A stretch of DNA of 33,251 nt from an uncultured Lachnospiraceae bacterium (GTDB taxonomy: Bacteria > Bacillota > Clostridia > Lachnospirales > Lachnospiraceae), in the NCBI GenBank assembly GCA_947630025.1, contig CANRFZ010000025.1:1-33251 (forward strand). The letters are read 5' to 3'. The notes beneath the pieces are model-generated. The model was not told where the DNA came from, ran no database searches, and saw only the letters and a program-made list of their open reading frames with translations. This document shows, piece after piece, positions 30,440-33,251 of this stretch (positions are counted from its first letter, which is position 1; each line of letters starts with the position of its first letter). The position numbers were made by a program, and so were the translations under genes.

Positions 30440-31367
30440 AGAAAAGCGGTGTGGACAGATATCTGTCGCCGGAATCGGGCAGCAGCGCCACAATCGTCTT
30501 TCCTTTATTCTCCGGGCGCTTCGCAAGCAGCGTCGCCGCGTGGAGCGCCGCACCGGAAGAAATTCCCACCAGAACGCCCTCCTCTGTCGCAATCGCCCTG
30601 CCTGCGGCAAAGGCGTCCTCGTTGGAGACTTTGATGATCTCGTCGTAGATGCCCGTATTCAGCACGTCGGGCACAAATCCCGCGCCGATTCCCTGAATCT
30701 TATGCGGCCCCGGCGCGCCGCCCGACAGAACCGGGCTGCTCTCCGGCTCCACCGCCACAATCTTTACCGCCGGATTCTTTTCTTTCAGATACTCGCCCAC
30801 GCCGGTGATCGTTCCGCCGGTGCCTACGCCCGCTACGAAAATATCAACTCCGCCGTCCGTGTCTTCCCAGATCTCCGGCCCGGTAGTCGCCTTGTGCACC
30901 GCAGGGTTGGCAGGATTCACAAACTGTCCGAGAATCACGGCGCCCGGCGTCGAATCCCGGAGCTCCTCCGCCTTGGCGATGGCGCCCTTCATTCCCTTCG
31001 CGCCGTCCGTCAGCACCAGCTTCGCGCCGTATGCCTGCAGCAGCTTCCGCCGCTCGACGCTCATCGTCTCCGGCAGCGTCAGGATCGCCTGATAGCCCTT
31101 GGCCGCCGCTACCGCCGCCAGACCGATGCCGGTATTGCCGGAAGTCGGCTCGATAATCGTCGCGCCGGGCTTCAGCGTGCCGGACTTCTCTGCCTCCTCG
31201 ATCATGCTCAGGGCGATACGGTCCTTGACGGAGCCTGCCGGATTGAAATATTCCAGCTTCACCACCAGCGTGGCATCCGTAATGTCGTGGTTCTTCTCGT
31301 AATTCGTCACCTCCAGCAGAGGGGTTCTGCCGATCAGCTCCGCTGCGCTCTTTTTAATATTTCCCAT
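30429..31367 (-). CDS. cysK: Cysteine synthase A (O-acetylserine sulfhydrylase)
   Basis: 312 aa from the ATG at 31367, with GGAGGAG just upstream; eleven extra in-frame codons upstream are not family-like. PLP lysine Lys48 in NPAGSVKDR, phosphate-binding TSGNTG (75-80), GTGGT loop, SSGAA and [10 protein letters not shown] are all intact. It makes cysteine from O-acetylserine and sulfide in the cytosol. Single gene with a strong promoter at 31474-31502 and a palindromic candidate operator at the transcription start. Confidence 0.96.
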   Translation of the reverse strand: MGNIKKSAAELIGRTPLLEVTNYEKNHDITDATLVVKLEYFNPAGSVKDRIALSMIEEAEKSGTLKPGATIIEPTSGNTGIGLAAVAAAKGYQAILTLPETMSVERRKLLQAYGAKLVLTDGAKGMKGAIAKAEELRDSTPGAVILGQFVNPANPAVHKATTGPEIWEDTDGGVDIFVAGVGTGGTITGVGEYLKEKNPAVKIVAVEPESSPVLSGGAPGPHKIQGIGAGFVPDVLNTGIYDEIIKVSNEDAFAAGRAIATEEGVLVGISSGAALHAATLLAKRPENKGKTIVALLPDSGDRYLSTPLFSAE

Positions 31368-31442
31368 AATCTCCTCCGTTCCGGGCATCCCAGCGCACAC
31401 AACATCCCGCGCCGCGCCGTCTCTGCCCTTTTCTTTTTATTT

Positions 31443-31459
31443 CCTAGTTATTAGCTAGG
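31443..31459. promoter_or_regulatory. Candidate operator of cysK
   Basis: CCTAG-TTATTAG-CTAGG, a 17-bp imperfect palindrome just downstream of the cysK -10 (31474-31479). Its position, near +10 to +25, fits a repressor. Rrf2-family regulators such as CymR control cysK in Bacillota and bind palindromes of roughly this sort, but the assignment is inference. Confidence 0.4.
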
Positions 31460-31473
31460 TTTAATATGAATTG

Positions 31474-31502
31474 ATAATACACCTATTCGATCGGGTTGTC
31501 AA
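31474..31502 (-). promoter_or_regulatory. Sigma-A promoter of cysK
   Basis: On the minus strand TTGACA (31502-31497), 17-bp spacer, TATTAT (31479-31474). Near-consensus. Confidence 0.85.
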
Positions 31503-31551
31503 GGACTATTCATCATTATTTTTTATTATTATTTTTCCTGACCGCCCGTTT

Positions 31552-31572
31552 CATGCGGATAAAGTCCGCATG
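31552..31572. repeat. Small perfect hairpin between cysK and the DUF6033-like gene
   Basis: CATGCGGA (31552-31559) pairs with TCCGCATG (31565-31572), loop TAAAG. There is no T run next to it. The stretch 31503-31699 (197 bp) holds this hairpin, an AT-rich run at 31511-31536 and the terminator at 31625-31661, but no gene. Confidence 0.6.
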
Positions 31573-31624
31573 GCGCCAAATCATGGAGAATGACACGATT
31601 CCGCCTGTTTCTCCTTTGAATGCA

Positions 31625-31661
31625 AAAGGGCGCATGGTTTACATTTACTGTTCCATGCGCC
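31625..31661 (-). terminator. Probable terminator of the DUF6033-like gene
   Basis: On the minus strand GGCGCATGG (31661-31653) pairs with CCATGCGCC (31637-31629), 9 bp with a 15-nt loop, followed by a short CTTTTG tract. It lies about 40 bases after the stop codon. Confidence 0.5.
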
Positions 31662-31699
31662 GTTACGCTATGAACTTGAAATCCGTTTCCAACCTTAAA

Positions 31700-32437
31700 T
31701 CAGACCTTCACATCAAACCCTGCCGTTGCTGATACTGTGGCACTGTTCGGATTTGCCATTGCTTCAACCAGTTTCTCCGTCAAATCCCGAACATCGTTAC
31801 CTACAACTGTTATTTCGTGCGATTGCAGGGCTTCGCTCTCTGCCTTTCTCTTTGCCCGCATTTCGGCAAGGCGTTCTTCCTGCTCTTTTTCTTCGGCTCT
31901 TTTCTTTTCCAGTTTTTCTTCTTTTGCCTTTTGCTCTTTTGCTTTTCTCTCTGCATTTTCTCTAGCAATTCTTCCATCGGGATCACTTGTGCCAGATATT
32001 GCTATTGAAATATTTCCGTTTGCGTCAACCATATAGCTAAGATTTGTTAATGTCCCATAACAATTTGCAACTGACGAAGCTGCGCAATCTGGAATAGCCG
32101 CCAGATTTTCTTCCAAATATGCTGCTTTCTCCGGATCATTCATGCACTTTTTCAAAAATGCGCTTGATACCGATACCGTCGTCGGAACTCCCTGCATGGA
32201 AGTTGTTCCCGTATTCATATAGCTGTACTTATCCTGTAAATATTTAGAGTAATCATTCACATTGCTATATCCCGTCTTAATCTGCTCCGTCCGTGTTTTG
32301 CCCGGAGTTGAAGTTTTCAGCTCCACCGTGCTTGTGGTCACACCGCTTTCTTTACCCTCTGTTTTTTCAACCGTTTTCTTCTGCGTAGCATATGTATTTT
32401 CATATGCACCATAATTATTTGTAATCTCTATTGCCAT
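31700..32437 (-). CDS. DUF6033-like Lachnospiraceae protein with C-terminal coiled coil
   Basis: 245 aa from the ATG at 32437 (MAIEITNNYGAYENTYA), with AAAGGGG 6 nt upstream; the longer open frame to 32530 runs through the structured leader. The N-terminal 60 residues are polar, Thr/Lys-rich and probably disordered. A central part (about 60-150) has YSKYLQDKYSYMN, VSSAFLKKCMNDPEKAAYLEENL and NLSYMVDANGNISIAISGTS, resembling proteins annotated as DUF6033 in Lachnospiraceae. Residues about 160-215 are a strong Lys/Glu/Arg coiled coil, followed by a tail with VRDLTEKLVEAM. No signal peptide or membrane helix. The function is unknown; the family name is from memory and moderately certain. Confidence 0.75.
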   Translation of the reverse strand: MAIEITNNYGAYENTYATQKKTVEKTEGKESGVTTSTVELKTSTPGKTRTEQIKTGYSNVNDYSKYLQDKYSYMNTGTTSMQGVPTTVSVSSAFLKKCMNDPEKAAYLEENLAAIPDCAASSVANCYGTLTNLSYMVDANGNISIAISGTSDPDGRIARENAERKAKEQKAKEEKLEKKRAEEKEQEERLAEMRAKRKAESEALQSHEITVVGNDVRDLTEKLVEAMANPNSATVSATAGFDVKV

Positions 32438-32443
32438 AATAAT

Positions 32444-32583
32444 CCCCTTTCCGGAGCGTTTACGCGACGGGGCCACGCGAATCTCAAATTCGCGTCTGCC
32501 ATCAGGGGAATTTGTGACGCTCCGGCACAAATTCCCGTGTGAAAAATAAGCTATCGAGCTTATTTTTCACACTATCAACCTCC
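32444..32583 (-). promoter_or_regulatory. Structured leader of the DUF6033-like gene with candidate loop-to-SD-flank pairing
   Basis: Reading the minus strand 5' to 3': SD-like GGAGG (32583-32579); a perfect 16-bp hairpin (32572-32557 with 32552-32537, 4-nt loop); a perfect 11-bp hairpin GGGAATTTGTG / CACAAATTCCC (32536-32526 with 32516-32506) whose 9-nt loop is CCGGAGCGT; an 8-bp hairpin ACGCGAAT / ATTCGCGT (32495-32475); CCCC (32472-32469); then ACGCTCCGG (32459-32451) directly before the SD AAAGGGG (32450-32444). The loop is a perfect complement of ACGCTCCGG, and CCCC can pair with the SD GGGG. The layout suggests a switch between an SD-sequestering hairpin and a loop-pairing fold, but it has not been folded computationally. 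Confidence 0.6.
32502..32570 (-). CDS. Candidate 22-codon leader peptide (uORF)
   Basis: On the minus strand a GTG at 32570 follows GGAGG by 8 nt and opens 22 codons ending in TGA at 32504-32502. The peptide starts M/VKNKLDSLFF and ends ERHKFP. The uORF spans the first two hairpins of the leader, so a translating ribosome would melt both, including the loop that can pair near the downstream SD. It has no run of one regulatory codon. If the leader is mainly a palindromic DNA repeat, the frame may be chance. Confidence 0.4.
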   Translation of the reverse strand: MKNKLDSLFFTREFVPERHKFP

Positions 32584-32664
32584 AACCATAAATTTTTATA
32601 GATTAACAGTTTCTACCTTTCATATCGTGCTTTTTAGCCACAAACTTCATAGATATGGCGTGAA

Positions 32665-33251
32665 CTACGGCATTTTTGGTGTGAACGTCTTTTCATACAT
32701 CATAACAGTGAGAATAAATGTCTTTCCTCCCTCCGTTTCTTTTATGGCAATATCAATATCTCCCTTGTATTTTCCGGCGCACCTTTTGATGTTTTCCATT
32801 CCCAGACCATGAAGCCGCCTGTCCTCTTTGCTGCTGACTGGCAGACCTGTTTCCCTGTCCATTGTAAGGCTGCCGGAAAAGCCATTCTCAACCTCAATAA
32901 AAAACAGGCTTCCTCTCTGGTAGGAACGCACATTGATCCTTTTTGCCCCCTCCGCTTTCCCTGCGGCTTCGATTGCATTTTCCAATGCGTTACTCAACAC
33001 AATCCCTATATCGTAAACATCAATCTGCTTTTTATCGGGATAAGTAAAATCCACCGTAAAGGCAATGTTTTGTTTCTCCGCTTCCTGCTTTTTCTGATGC
33101 AGGATCACATCCGTAATCGCATTTCCCGTCCGGTATGCAAAATCCAGCCTGCCAACTGTTTCTTCCATCTGCCCGATATAGCTGTCCAGTTCTTCCCGCT
33201 CTTTCCCGTCTGTCCTGCCGATTACTGCCGCTATGCTCTCCAAATGGCTTC
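32665..33251 (-). CDS. GHKL-domain sensor histidine kinase, AgrC-like (C-terminal part, cut by the window edge)
   Basis: At least 195 codons; the frame is still open at 33251, and the codons before 33243 read S-H-L-E-S-I, which fits the end of an AgrC-type H box (H-D-x-x-x-H-L), so the true start and phospho-acceptor His lie beyond the edge. N box VLSNALENAIEAA and G box LHGLGMENIK are visible, giving the HATPase_c_5 (GHKL) ATP-binding fold of kinases that usually pair with LytTR response regulators and respond to peptides. The membrane sensor part is outside the window. It lies 82 bp upstream of the structured leader of the DUF6033-like gene, same strand. Confidence 0.88.
   Translation of the reverse strand, partial: SHLESIAAVIGRTDGKEREELDSYIGQMEETVGRLDFAYRTGNAITDVILHQKKQEAEKQNIAFTVDFTYPDKKQIDVYDIGIVLSNALENAIEAAGKAEGAKRINVRSYQRGSLFFIEVENGFSGSLTMDRETGLPVSSKEDRRLHGLGMENIKRCAGKYKGDIDIAIKETEGGKTFILTVMMYEKTFTPKMP

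Noticed and set aside
32437..32530. 31-codon N-terminal extension of the DUF6033-like protein
   Set aside because: It runs through the palindromic leader; the ATG at 32437 has a good SD and a plausible N-terminus.

Overview
The window looks like chromosomal DNA from a fairly GC-rich member of the Lachnospiraceae (Bacillota, Clostridia). The evidence is AddA/AddB instead of RecBCD, a HrcA-type CIRCE operator in front of clpB, a DUF4250 mini-gene, an OFA-family MFS transporter, a heterodimeric ABC exporter, an AgrC-like GHKL kinase, consensus sigma-A promoters and GGAGG ribosome binding sites. No rRNA, tRNA, CRISPR array, prophage or insertion sequence transposase was seen.

Layout. 0-6 kb, minus strand: S66 peptidase (MccF/LD-carboxypeptidase type), DUF4250 mini-protein, a ferredoxin-ASKHA protein (RACE/DUF4445) that probably starts at TTG and overlaps DUF4250, a polysaccharide deacetylase, and rarA with its terminator. 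6-8.6 kb: clpB under a CIRCE-covered sigma-A promoter. 8.7-10.6 kb: a radical SAM protein coupled to an UlaG-like metallo-hydrolase. 10.7-12.2 kb, plus strand: OFA transporter with promoter and terminator. 12.2-15.8 kb: ECF sigma factor, 6-TM protein, ABC ATPase and ABC-2 permease in one operon. 16-17.7 kb: ComEC-like metallo-beta-lactamase protein with a C-terminal Cys motif. 17.7-21.4 kb, minus: two-gene ABC exporter. 21.5-28.8 kb, minus: addB-addA. 28.9-30.4 kb, plus: a possible small RNA or attenuator, DUF2442 protein, and a small serine resolvase followed by a repeat-rich AT-rich intergenic region. 30.4-31.5 kb, minus: cysK. 31.5-33.25 kb, minus: a coiled-coil DUF6033-like protein behind an elaborate RNA-like leader, and the C-terminal part of an AgrC-like histidine kinase cut by the window edge.

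Two places stand out. (1) Downstream of the resolvase there are two inverted 28-bp dyads with 9-10-9 architecture, the usual size of a resolvase subsite, the second running into a ~22-bp iteron array. (2) Upstream of the DUF6033-like gene, the minus strand holds a 22-codon uORF with a good SD, three perfect hairpins, and a 9-nt hairpin loop that is a perfect complement of the 9 nt just 5' of the gene's SD. A ~33-bp element also occurs once at 15.9 kb and once at 29.5 kb, with related palindromes at 4.5 kb.

A window-wide trait is short tandem duplication. Several intergenic spacers carry perfect or near-perfect 14-38 bp tandem copies, some duplicating a -10 box or a Shine-Dalgarno. At least six proteins carry low-complexity in-frame inserts that look like the coding counterpart of the same process.
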